Part shown: positions 42,414-50,488 of the stretch, in pieces
Numbering within the stretch: position 1 is the first letter of the stretch
Layout: every line of letters starts with the position of its first letter
Source of the DNA: JANNOG01 sp031398915
GTDB taxonomy: Bacteria; Actinomycetota; Actinomycetes; Actinomycetales; JBBAYJ01
Length of the DNA: 64,000 nt
Reading direction: 5' to 3'
Assembly: GCA_031398915.1 (NCBI GenBank)
Contig: JANNOG010000048.1
Span: forward strand, 1-64,000
Notes under the pieces: generated by a model
Databases searched by the model: none
The model's input: the letters and a program-made list of their open reading frames with translations, nothing else
What the model was told of the DNA's origin: nothing
Made by a program: the position numbers and the translations under genes

Positions 42414-44468
42414 GTGATCGAGGCGTGGCAGGTGCTCGACGAGCGATACGAGCTCGGAGAGCTGCTCGGCTCGGGTGGCATGGCCGAGGTCCGGCGTGCC
42501 CGCGACGTCCGGCTCGGTCGTGAGGTCGCCGTCAAGATGCTGCGCGGCTCCGTTGCCGACGACGAGTCGATCGTTGCCGCTTTCCGCTCGGAGGCGATGG
42601 CGAGTGCGCGTCTGAGTCATCCCGGCGTGGTGGCGGTCTACGACGTCGGCGAGGCGGTCGTGGCCGGCCATCGTCGGCCGTACCTGGTGATGGAGATGAT
42701 CGAGGGCGTCACGCTCGCCTCGCTGCTGGTCGACGGCACGGCGCTCACCGTCGAGCGTTCGGTCGAGATCGGTGTCGACGTCTGCAGTGCCCTCGCCCAC
42801 GCCCACGAACGCGGTGTCGTTCACCGCGACGTCACCCCCAGCAACCTCATGATCCTCACGACCGGCGCGGTCAAGGTCACCGACTTCGGCATCGCCCGAG
42901 CCGTCCGCAACGCCGGCGACGCCTCGCGCGGCGCCGACACCGATGTCGCGTCCGGGTACGGGTCGATCGCCTACATCAGCCCGGAGCAGGCACGTCGACG
43001 CCCGGTCGACGCCCGGTCGGACCTGTACTCGTTCGGCTGCGTCCTGATGGCCATGTTGACCGGAGCGCCCCCCTTCGTGGGCACACCGGCCGTGGTCGTC
43101 ACCGGTCATGTCAAGACGCGGCCGCCCGCCCCGTCGCACCGCCGGCCAGGGATCGACCCGGCGATCGACGAGGTCGTGCTGCGCTGCCTGGAGAAGGACC
43201 CGTGGGCGCGGCCGCAGACCGCCGCCGAACTGCGGCGTGATCTGCTGCGGATCCTGGTCGAGGTGGACTCGTCAGCGGCCCGCACCGCGGTCGGCGGTGG
43301 TCTGGCCTCGGCTGACGTGGACGGCCTCGACATCACCGAGCTGCCCACCGCCCGGGTTGCGTCCGGGTTGCTGCCGCCTGCGCCCCTCACCGGGTTGGTA
43401 CCGGACCCGACTCCGCCCGATCCGGTGACGCCGATCGAGGCTGGGGGGTCTGGGTCCGGGGGGTCTGGGGCCGCGAGGTCTGGGTCCGGGGGGTCTGGGG
43501 CCGGGGGTTCTGGAGGTGCCGGGTCTGGAGGTGCCGGGTCTGGGGATGCCGGGTCTGGAGGTGCCGGGTCTGGAGGTGCCGGGTCTGGGGATGCGGAGTC
43601 GACACCCGCCGAGGCGACAGCGATCGAGCCGCCCGCCGCCTGGGCCACGCAGTGGCGCCGGATTCGCTGGGTCCTGGCCCTGGTGGCGTTGCTGGTCGGC
43701 GTCTCCGGGGTCGTCGCCGGTGGGGTGTGGCGTCCACCGCTGCCTGGTGGCGGACAGGTCGCGATCCCGCCGACGACCGGGCTCACCGTCGAGGCCGCCA
43801 CCGACGCTCTCAGGCGCGCCGGTCTGCGTGTCGCCGAGCCGCAACCCGCGTCGTCGACGGAGATCGCCAAGGGCGCGGTGATCCGGACCGAGCCCGGCGA
43901 GACCGACGTCGTCAGGCGTGGCGCCGAAGTCGTCCTGGTCATCTCGTCCGGCCCGGCGGCCGTCACCGTTCCCGATGTCGTGGGCCTCACCGTCGAGCAG
44001 GCGCGTGAGCTGTTGGACGCCGAGGGTCTGATGGTCGTGGACCTGACCGAGGTCGACGACGAGCAGGTCGGCGATCGAGTGCTGTCGTCGCATCCCGAAT
44101 TCGGCGAGGTCCTGGTCGAGGGCGACGGGGTGTCACTGACGCTGTCCAGCGGCACCAACGTCGTACCGCGGGTGCTCGGCCTGGACCGCGAGAGGGCCGA
44201 GAGCCGGGTCGGCGCGCAGGGCTTCGACGTCACTGTCGAGAGTCGTGTGGCCACCGAACCCGTCGGCACCGTCGTCGAGGTCCGACCGGCCCCCGGGGTG
44301 CGACAGCCCGTGGGATCGACCATCGTCATCGTGGTCGCGCAGTCCAGCAGCCCGTCGTCGAGTGGCACGTCCTCGAGCTCGCCGTCGCGCCCGCCCACGG
44401 CGACACCCACCGGGGTCCCGACGGTGACCGTCACCGTCACCGAGACCGTGAGTCCTGCCGCGCCGTGA
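42414..44468 (+). CDS. PASTA-domain Ser/Thr protein kinase (PknB-like)
   Basis: A 684-residue membrane kinase. The N-terminal kinase domain (about 10-275) has LGSGGMAEV, VAVKML (ATP Lys), HRDVTPSNLM, TDFGIAR and SPEQARR. The HRD loop has Thr where PknB has Lys (HRDVKPxN), a variant seen in other bacterial kinases (HRDxSPxN). A Gly/Ser-rich linker with DNA repeats (43504-43594) precedes one membrane helix (about 413-435), then three extracellular PASTA domains (VPDVVGLTVEQARELL, etc.) and a Ser/Thr tail. PASTA domains sense muropeptides in this family. GTG 42414 is the likely start. Its place between mazG and eno is not the usual mycobacterial arrangement. Confidence 0.9.
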   Translation: MIEAWQVLDERYELGELLGSGGMAEVRRARDVRLGREVAVKMLRGSVADDESIVAAFRSEAMASARLSHPGVVAVYDVGEAVVAGHRRPYLVMEMIEGVTLASLLVDGTALTVERSVEIGVDVCSALAHAHERGVVHRDVTPSNLMILTTGAVKVTDFGIARAVRNAGDASRGADTDVASGYGSIAYISPEQARRRPVDARSDLYSFGCVLMAMLTGAPPFVGTPAVVVTGHVKTRPPAPSHRRPGIDPAIDEVVLRCLEKDPWARPQTAAELRRDLLRILVEVDSSAARTAVGGGLASADVDGLDITELPTARVASGLLPPAPLTGLVPDPTPPDPVTPIEAGGSGSGGSGAARSGSGGSGAGGSGGAGSGGAGSGDAGSGGAGSGGAGSGDAESTPAEATAIEPPAAWATQWRRIRWVLALVALLVGVSGVVAGGVWRPPLPGGGQVAIPPTTGLTVEAATDALRRAGLRVAEPQPASSTEIAKGAVIRTEPGETDVVRRGAEVVLVISSGPAAVTVPDVVGLTVEQARELLDAEGLMVVDLTEVDDEQVGDRVLSSHPEFGEVLVEGDGVSLTLSSGTNVVPRVLGLDRERAESRVGAQGFDVTVESRVATEPVGTVVEVRPAPGVRQPVGSTIVIVVAQSSSPSSSGTSSSSPSRPPTATPTGVPTVTVTVTETVSPAAP
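43504..43594 (+). repeat. 15-bp tandem repeats encoding the Gly/Ser linker of the kinase
   Basis: Units of the type GGGTCTGGAGGTGCC recur about six times, with degenerate copies upstream from about 43443. They encode GSGGA/GSGDA units between the kinase domain and the membrane helix. Slippage here would change linker length by five residues per copy. Confidence 0.8.
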
Positions 44469-44540
44469 TCCGAGCGCAGGCTCCCACGACCAATGTCCTC
44501 GGACTGCGGCGTGTGAGCGGCCGAGCCGGGGCGGGACGGC

Positions 44541-44546
44541 TAGCGT
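44541..44546 (+). promoter_or_regulatory. Candidate -10 box for eno
   Basis: TAGCGT fits the actinobacterial TANNNT -10 consensus and is 82 bases before the eno start codon, in the 159-base gap after the kinase gene. No clear -35 is seen. Pattern match only. Confidence 0.3.
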
Positions 44547-44627
44547 GGGTGCGGCAGCCGACGACAACCCTCCAGCAGCAACTCTCCCGCAGCAGCCCCT
44601 CAGCAGTACCGACCCCAAGGAGCAGTA

Positions 44628-45917
44628 GTGGCCGCGATCGACGCCATCGGCGCCCGGCAGATTCTCGACTCCCGCGGCAACCCCACCGTCGAGGTCGAGA
44701 TCGAACTCGACGACGGTGTGCTGTCTCGCGCAGCCGTCCCCTCAGGGGCCTCGACCGGCGCCTTCGAGGCCGTCGAACGCCGAGACGGTGACAACTCCCG
44801 GTACAACGGCAAGGGCGTGTCCGGCGCCGTCGAGGCGATCCTCGACGAGATCGGTCCCCACCTGCTCGGTCTCGACGTCGACGCCAGTGACCAGCGGGTG
44901 ATCGACCAGGAGATGATCGATCTCGACGGCACCCCCAACAAGTCCAGGCTGGGGGCCAACGCCATCCTCGGGGTGTCCCTCGCCCTCGCCAAGGCCGCCG
45001 CCCTGTCAGCGGAACTGCCGCTGTTCCGCTACATCGGCGGACCCAATGCCCACGTGCTGCCGGTCCCCATGCTCAACATCCTCAACGGTGGGGCTCACGC
45101 CGACTCGGGTGTGGACATCCAGGAGTTCATGATCGCGCCGATCGGTGCGCCGTCGTTCGCCGAGGCACTGCGCTGGGGGGCGGAGACCTACCACGCGCTG
45201 AAGGCCGTCCTCAAGGAGCGCGGACTGTCCACCGGCCTGGGGGACGAGGGTGGGTTCGCCCCTTCGCTGCCCACCAACCGCGAGGCGCTCGACCTCATCG
45301 CCGCCGCGATCGACAAGGCAGGCTTCGGCCTCGGAACCGATCTGGTCCTCGCACTGGACGTCGCCGCTACCGAGTTCGTCGTCGACGGCGGTTACCGCTT
45401 CGAGGGCCAGGTCCGCACCAGCGAACAGATGATCGACTACTACGCCATGCTGGTCGGCGCGTATCCGCTGGTCAGCATCGAGGACCCACTGGGTGAGGAC
45501 GACTGGGAGGGCTGGTCCGGGCTGACCGAGACCCTCGGTCACCGGACCCAGATCGTCGGCGACGACCTGTTCGTCACCAACCTCGAACGGCTCCAGCGTG
45601 GGGTCGACACCTCGGCGGCCAACGCACTGCTGGTCAAGGTCAACCAGATCGGGACGCTGACCGAGACTCTCGACGCGGTCGACCTGGCTCACCGCAACGG
45701 TTTCTCGGCCATGATGAGCCATCGCTCGGGCGAGACCGAGGACACCACGATCGCCGACCTGGCCGTTGCGACCAACTGTGGACAGATCAAGAGTGGGGCG
45801 CCGGCCCGCACCGACCGGGTGGCCAAGTACAACCAGCTGCTGCGCATCGAGGACCAGCTCGACAATGCGGCCGTGTACGCGGGGGCGTCAGCCTTTCCCC
45901 GGTTCCGCGAGGATTGA
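44628..45917 (+). CDS. eno: Enolase
   Basis: Converts 2-phosphoglycerate to phosphoenolpyruvate in glycolysis. The 429-residue length is normal. Motifs: RQILDSRGNPTVEVEIEL, AAVPSGASTGAFEA, GDEGGFAPSLPTNREAL, VSIEDPLGEDDWEGW (Mg-binding), KVNQIGTLTETL (catalytic Lys) and MMSHRSGETEDT. The start is GTG at 44628 with AAGGAGCA upstream. ftsB/divIC follows directly, an arrangement conserved in Actinobacteria. Confidence 0.97.
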   Translation: MAAIDAIGARQILDSRGNPTVEVEIELDDGVLSRAAVPSGASTGAFEAVERRDGDNSRYNGKGVSGAVEAILDEIGPHLLGLDVDASDQRVIDQEMIDLDGTPNKSRLGANAILGVSLALAKAAALSAELPLFRYIGGPNAHVLPVPMLNILNGGAHADSGVDIQEFMIAPIGAPSFAEALRWGAETYHALKAVLKERGLSTGLGDEGGFAPSLPTNREALDLIAAAIDKAGFGLGTDLVLALDVAATEFVVDGGYRFEGQVRTSEQMIDYYAMLVGAYPLVSIEDPLGEDDWEGWSGLTETLGHRTQIVGDDLFVTNLERLQRGVDTSAANALLVKVNQIGTLTETLDAVDLAHRNGFSAMMSHRSGETEDTTIADLAVATNCGQIKSGAPARTDRVAKYNQLLRIEDQLDNAAVYAGASAFPRFRED

Positions 45918-45919
45918 GC

Positions 45920-46477
45920 GTGTCGCGCGACGTTCGGGGTGGGCCCCGGGGTGGGACCTCGCCGGCCCGCCCCGGCGTTGCCGCGCGCCCCGGCGGGCGT
46001 CGTCCGTCGACCTCTCGAAAGTCCGCTGTCGTGACGTCCGGACCGCCTATCGGCGTAGTCCGTGCCCGGCGGATAGCGGTCATGCTGGTGCTGGCCGCCG
46101 CGTGTGCCTTCTCTCTGGCGCCCCACGTCCGGCTGTACGCCGCGCAGCTGCAGGAGGAGTCTCAGTTGCGTCGTGACATCGCCGACGACGAGGCTGCCAT
46201 CGCTGCTCTCCAAGACGAGCAGGCGCTGTGGCAGGACGACGTCTACGTGGCGGCGCAGGCCCGGGACAGGCTTCACTATGTCTTTCCGGGCGAGACCGTG
46301 TACGTGGTGCCGCCGGAGGTGACCGCGGTCGATCCGGTCGTCGGCACCTCGACCGATGACCCGAGCACTGACCCGTCCGTTGACCCGAGCAGTGACTCAG
46401 GCACTGCCCCGGACCTGGCTGTCGTCCAGACCGAGCAGCCGTGGTACGACCGCGTATGGGACCGACTGGCCGGGTGA
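45920..46477 (+). CDS. FtsB/DivIC-family septum formation initiator
   Basis: A 185-residue bitopic membrane protein of the divisome (FtsB/DivIC). A Pro/Arg-rich cytosolic N-terminus (about 1-50) precedes a membrane helix (about 55-70: VMLVLAAACAFSLAPHV), then a coiled coil (AAQLQEESQLRRDIADDEAAI) and the family motif QDDVYVAAQARDRLHYVFPGE. A Ser/Thr/Asp-rich extracellular tail follows. Start: GTG at 45920 is preferred, with TTG at 45914 (overlapping the eno stop) as the alternative. It overlaps the DUF501 gene by 4 bases. In mycobacteria the equivalent is Rv1024. Confidence 0.9.
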   Translation: MSRDVRGGPRGGTSPARPGVAARPGGRRPSTSRKSAVVTSGPPIGVVRARRIAVMLVLAAACAFSLAPHVRLYAAQLQEESQLRRDIADDEAAIAALQDEQALWQDDVYVAAQARDRLHYVFPGETVYVVPPEVTAVDPVVGTSTDDPSTDPSVDPSSDSGTAPDLAVVQTEQPWYDRVWDRLAG

Positions 46478-47061
46478 GCGCCACGCCCGAGGTGCCGTCG
46501 ACGAGCGTCCCGGCGTCGGCCGAGGACCTCCGTGCCGTCGCTGCTCAGCTGTCCAGGGTGGCGCGCGGGGTGTTGGGTGTCGCCCACCGCTGTCCGTGCG
46601 GGCTGCCCGACGTGGTCCGCACCGCATCGCGCCTGCCCGATGGCTCTCCCTTTCCCACGCACTACTACCTGACCTGCCCACGGGCGAACAGCGCGGTCGG
46701 CACCCTCGAATCCTCGGGCCTGATGCGTGAGATGGCCGAGCGCCTGGTCACCGATCCCGAGCTGGCGCTCCGATACGAACATGCCCACGTCGCCTACATA
46801 GCCGACCGCGACCAGGGTGGCGAGGTGCCCGAGATCGCGGGTGTCAGTGCTGGTGGCATGCCCCGTCGCGTGAAGTGCCTGCATGCTCTGCTGGGGCACG
46901 CCCTCGCGGCGGGTCCGGGCGTCAACCCGCTCGGCGACGAGGTCCGAGACGCACTGGGTGCGTGGTGGGCGGCGGGCCCGTGTGTCGACCCTCCCGATCC
47001 GGACCTCCGTGAGCAGTCGGCGCACAACGACGCCCCGCGCGGCACGCTGTCAGTCGGCTGA
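46474..47061 (+). CDS. DUF501 family protein
   Basis: A 195-residue conserved cytosolic protein, equivalent in position to mycobacterial Rv1025. It has the family motif GVAHRCPCGLPDVV (three clustered Cys with later Cys), FPTHYYLTCPRANSAVGTLES and GGMPRRVKCLHALLGHALA, with NPLGDEV near the end. Function is unknown, but it is almost always between ftsB/divIC and ppx. GTG 46474 overlaps the ftsB stop (GTGA). Its last 12 bases overlap the convergent FAD oxidoreductase gene, which here intervenes between it and ppx. Confidence 0.93.
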   Translation: MSATPEVPSTSVPASAEDLRAVAAQLSRVARGVLGVAHRCPCGLPDVVRTASRLPDGSPFPTHYYLTCPRANSAVGTLESSGLMREMAERLVTDPELALRYEHAHVAYIADRDQGGEVPEIAGVSAGGMPRRVKCLHALLGHALAAGPGVNPLGDEVRDALGAWWAAGPCVDPPDPDLREQSAHNDAPRGTLSVG

Positions 47062-48552
47062 GCGGGCGTGTCGATCAGCGAAGGCAGTCCGGGCTGCCCA
47101 GTACCCGCCCATCCCGTGCACTCCCGGTCCGGGAGGGGTGGCTGCCGAGCACAGGTACACCCCCGGAACCGGCGTGCGGTAGGCATTCCAGGCGGGTACC
47201 GGGCGGGTGAGGATGCCCCACACGCTGGCGGCGCCGACGGAGATGTCGCCGCCCACATGGACCGGGTTCTGCGCCTGCAGGTCGGTGGCGGTTCGCACCA
47301 CGCTGGCAACGATCGTGTCGCGAAATCCCGGCGCGAATCGCTCGATCTGTCCGGTGACGTGCTGGGTGGCGTCCACCGTCGACCCGTTGGGAACGTGGCA
47401 GTAGGCCCACACGACGTGGCGTCCGCCGCTTGCCCGGCTGGGGTCCAGCACCGTGGGCTGACCCACCAGCGTGAAGGGACGCGTGCTGTGCCGCCCCGCG
47501 GCCACCGTCGACTCTGCGTGGGCCACCTCGGCCAATGTGCCACCGACGTGCACGGTGCCCGCCCGCCGTGCCTCCGCGTCCAGCCAGGGGATCGGTTCGT
47601 CGGTGACGTAGTGAACCGTGCAGGCGCCGGGACCGAACCGGTACCGCGACGCCCAATGCGCGTACCACCTCCCGGCGGCGCCGCTCATCGACCCGAGGAT
47701 GCCCATCGCCTGAGGTGGATCGAGGTCGAGCAGCACCACCGGAGCGACAGGTAACTCCGCCAGCGACCGCACCCACCAACCCGTGTGAACCCGCCCGCCG
47801 AGGCGTCGGATCTCCGAGACCATGGCGTCGGCGATCCGCTGGCTGCCTCCCCGGGCGATCGGCCAGCCCACGGCATGGCCCAGCGTGGTCAACAGGTAGG
47901 CGACTGCTGCGGGGGCCAGGCCGTCCAGGGGACGGATCGCGTGGGCCGCATTGCCCGCCAGCAGGGCAGGGCCCTGAGGATGGCGGAACCGCCGCGCCGT
48001 TGCCGCCAGGCCCGGCGTGATTCGACCGGCGAGCAGGGCGAGCAGTTCGGGAGTGCCCACCCGTGCGGGCACGCCTCGTAACCGCGACGTGAACAATTCG
48101 ACCAACTCCGGCGCGCGGTCCACCAGCGGTCCCAACAACTGTCGATATCGCTCGCCGTCCGGCCGATGAGCATCGCCGAGTCGGGCGACTGTGGTGTCGA
48201 GGTCGCGGTACGCCACCGCGAAGGTGCCGCCGTCGAGGGCGTGCGCGAAGGACACGGCCGGGGTGATCATCGGCACGGCGCCCGCCAGATCCCAGGTCCG
48301 GGTGAAGAAGGCCGACGACACGGCCAGCGGGTGCGTGGCCGAGCAGATGTCATGGACGACGCCGGGCGTGATCAGTTCGAGGCTGCGTAGCCCGCCACCC
48401 AGCGTGTCCGCCCCCTCGACGACCTCCACCTGCCATCCGGCGCGCGCCAGGGTCAGGGCTGCGGCGAGGCCGTTGGGGCCGGATCCCACGACCACCGCGT
48501 CACACACCGGGCGCAGTGCCCGGCGTCGCAGTCCTGGCGGGTCGATGCTCAC
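47050..48552 (-). CDS. Phytoene-desaturase-like FAD oxidoreductase (PYROXD2-like)
   Basis: A 500-residue flavoprotein. The N-terminal FAD motif is AVVVGSGPNGLAAALTLARAG, then EGADTLGGGLRS. The C-terminal FAD-contact region is CSAATPPGPGVHGMGGYWAA, typical of the NAD(P)/FAD oxidoreductase group close to phytoene desaturases and PYROXD2. The substrate is unknown; no carotenoid genes are nearby. It lies on the minus strand between DUF501 and ppx, an insertion into an otherwise conserved plus-strand block, and is divergent from ppx with a 26-base gap. Confidence 0.87.
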   Translation of the reverse strand: MSIDPPGLRRRALRPVCDAVVVGSGPNGLAAALTLARAGWQVEVVEGADTLGGGLRSLELITPGVVHDICSATHPLAVSSAFFTRTWDLAGAVPMITPAVSFAHALDGGTFAVAYRDLDTTVARLGDAHRPDGERYRQLLGPLVDRAPELVELFTSRLRGVPARVGTPELLALLAGRITPGLAATARRFRHPQGPALLAGNAAHAIRPLDGLAPAAVAYLLTTLGHAVGWPIARGGSQRIADAMVSEIRRLGGRVHTGWWVRSLAELPVAPVVLLDLDPPQAMGILGSMSGAAGRWYAHWASRYRFGPGACTVHYVTDEPIPWLDAEARRAGTVHVGGTLAEVAHAESTVAAGRHSTRPFTLVGQPTVLDPSRASGGRHVVWAYCHVPNGSTVDATQHVTGQIERFAPGFRDTIVASVVRTATDLQAQNPVHVGGDISVGAASVWGILTRPVPAWNAYRTPVPGVYLCSAATPPGPGVHGMGGYWAARTAFADRHARSAD

Positions 48553-48578
48553 GTGCCCAGCGTGGCAGGCTGCCGGTC

Positions 48579-49556
48579 ATGCCGCGTGTCGCCGCCGTCG
48601 ATTGCGGCACCAACTCGATACGACTGCTGATCACCGACCTGACTCTCGACGCGGGCCGGTGGCGACAGGTGGACGTCGACCGACGGATGACGGTCGTGCG
48701 ATTGGGTGCCGGGGTGGACGCCACGGGTCGCCTGGACGATGCCGCCCTCGACCGCACGTTCGCCGCGCTGGACGACTACGCCCAGGTCATCACTGCCACG
48801 GGTGTCGAACGCGTCCGGTTCGTCGCCACGTCGGCGACCCGCGACGCCGCCAACGCCGAGGACTTCCTGGCCGGGGTGCAGCACCGTCTGGGCATCGCTC
48901 CCGAGGTGATCGGCGGGGCTGAAGAGGCGGCGCTGTCCTTCGTCGGGGCCACCACCGCGTTGGCCGCGGGCCACCCCGAACCCTTCGGCGTGGTCGACAT
49001 CGGCGGCGGATCGACGGAGATCGTCGTCGGCGGTGCCGCCAACCCGGCAGGTGTGCCCGAGATTGCCGGGTCGTTGTCGGTCGACATCGGCTGCGTCCGG
49101 CTCGCCGAGCGCCACCTTCGCGCTGACCCACCGACCGCCGAGCAACTCGCCGCCGCCCGCGCCGACGTCGACGTCGCCCTCGACGCCGTGGCAGCGGTCG
49201 TACCGCTCAGCGAGATCCGCACCCTGGTCGGGGTCGCCGGCACGGTCACGACCCTGGCTGCCGCAGCCCTGGACCTGCCCGAATACGACTCCGATGCGAT
49301 CCATGCCAGCGTCCACCCGGTCGCGGCCATGATGGACGTCTGCCGTCGAGTCACCGTGTCGTCGCGCGCCACTCGCTCGACCTGGCCGTACCTTCACCCT
49401 GGCCGGGTCGATGTGATCGGCGCCGGCGCCCTGGTGTGGGGTGCGGTGATCGAGCGGGTGGTCGCCGCCTCGGGCATCAGCACCGTGGTGGTGAGCGAGC
49501 GAGACATCCTGGACGGCATAGCGGCGTCGCTGGTCACGTCTGTGACCGCTGATTGA
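48579..49556 (+). CDS. ppx: Exopolyphosphatase / pppGpp phosphohydrolase family protein
   Basis: A 325-residue Ppx/GppA enzyme of the ASKHA fold, which removes phosphate from polyphosphate or pppGpp. It begins MPRVAAVDCGTNSIRLLITDL and has FVATSATRDAANAEDFL, EVIGGAEEAALSF and VVDIGGGSTEIVVGG (phosphate-binding loop). The length fits the short mycobacterial Ppx2 (Rv1026), which lacks the C-terminal HD-like part. The ATG at 48579 aligns with the conserved N-terminus. Stop and next start overlap (TTGA). Confidence 0.92.
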   Translation: MPRVAAVDCGTNSIRLLITDLTLDAGRWRQVDVDRRMTVVRLGAGVDATGRLDDAALDRTFAALDDYAQVITATGVERVRFVATSATRDAANAEDFLAGVQHRLGIAPEVIGGAEEAALSFVGATTALAAGHPEPFGVVDIGGGSTEIVVGGAANPAGVPEIAGSLSVDIGCVRLAERHLRADPPTAEQLAAARADVDVALDAVAAVVPLSEIRTLVGVAGTVTTLAAAALDLPEYDSDAIHASVHPVAAMMDVCRRVTVSSRATRSTWPYLHPGRVDVIGAGALVWGAVIERVVAASGISTVVVSERDILDGIAASLVTSVTAD

Positions 49557-50320
49557 CCGCCGAAGAGCGGGCATCGAGCACGAAGCAGTCCGGCGGTCTG
49601 CTCGACACCATCGACCAGGCGGTGGTGTCGTGTCGGCGCTGTCCGCGGCTGGTCGACTGGCGCGAGGAGGTCGCCCGGGCCCGGCGACGCTCCTTCGCTG
49701 ACGAGGACTACTGGGGGCGACCGCTACCAGGGTTCGGTGACACCTCGGCCGGTGTGATGGTCCTGGGCCTGGCGCCCGCGGCGCACGGCGGCAATCGAAC
49801 CGGCCGGGTCTTCACCGGTGACCGCTCGGGGGACTGGCTGTTCACCGCGCTGCACCGAGCGGGATTGGCCAATCAACCCACCAGCACACATGTCGGGGAC
49901 GGCCTGACCCTGACGAACTGCCGAGTTACGGCGGCGGTCCGTTGCGCTCCGCCCGCCAACCGGCCCACCCCTACCGAGCGGGACACGTGCGGCGACTGGC
50001 TGGACGCCGAGTTGCTGGCCGTCGCACCCACGCTGCGAGTGATCGTCGCCCTCGGCGGCTTCGCGTGGGACGCCGCCCTGCGGAGCCTGATGCGATGCGG
50101 CTGGGTGGTGCCGCGGCCACGGCCGCAGTTCGGCCACGGCGTCGAGGTGAGCATCCGGCGCGGGCGTGAGGACGCGCCGCCCGCTGCCTCGGTTCCCGTT
50201 GCACGGGATCTCGTGTTGCTGGGCTGCTATCACGTCAGCCAGCAGAACACCTTCACCGGTCGTCTGACGACCGACATGCTCGACGCCGTGATGGATCGAG
50301 CAGTCGTCCTCGGTCGCTGA
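49553..50320 (+). CDS. Uracil-DNA glycosylase, family 5-like (UdgB)
   Basis: A 255-residue DNA-repair enzyme that removes deaminated bases. It has CRRCPRLVDWREE (first iron-sulfur Cys pair), then WGRPLPGFGDTSAGVMVLGLAPAAHGGNRTGRVFTGD, the family-5 signature GLAPAAHGGNRTGR, further Cys (TNCRVTAAVRCAP) and CYHVSQQNTFTGRLT near the C-terminus. Four Cys could hold a 4Fe-4S cluster. Start: TTG at 49553, overlapping the ppx stop (TTGA); other starts would cut the Cys motif region. Confidence 0.9.
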   Translation: MTAEERASSTKQSGGLLDTIDQAVVSCRRCPRLVDWREEVARARRRSFADEDYWGRPLPGFGDTSAGVMVLGLAPAAHGGNRTGRVFTGDRSGDWLFTALHRAGLANQPTSTHVGDGLTLTNCRVTAAVRCAPPANRPTPTERDTCGDWLDAELLAVAPTLRVIVALGGFAWDAALRSLMRCGWVVPRPRPQFGHGVEVSIRRGREDAPPAASVPVARDLVLLGCYHVSQQNTFTGRLTTDMLDAVMDRAVVLGR

Positions 50321-50321
50321 C

Positions 50322-50361
50322 GTCCACACGCCACGTCCACACGCCACGTCCACACTCCCAC
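50322..50361 (+). repeat. 13-bp tandem repeats after the glycosylase gene
   Basis: GTCCACACGCCAC occurs at 50322-50334 and 50335-50347, with a third degenerate copy to 50361. They begin one base after the udg stop codon, in the 168-base gap before the GGDEF/EAL gene. No function is evident. Confidence 0.75.
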
Positions 50362-50488
50362 GTTCACCCCCCAGGGCCGGGTCACTTCGGGCAGGCATAT
50401 GCGGGAATCGACGGGTGACCTCCCCCCGACCTGTCACTGTGAGTGGCACGCTGATTGCACTCAGCATCAACGGAACGGGGATAGGCAC

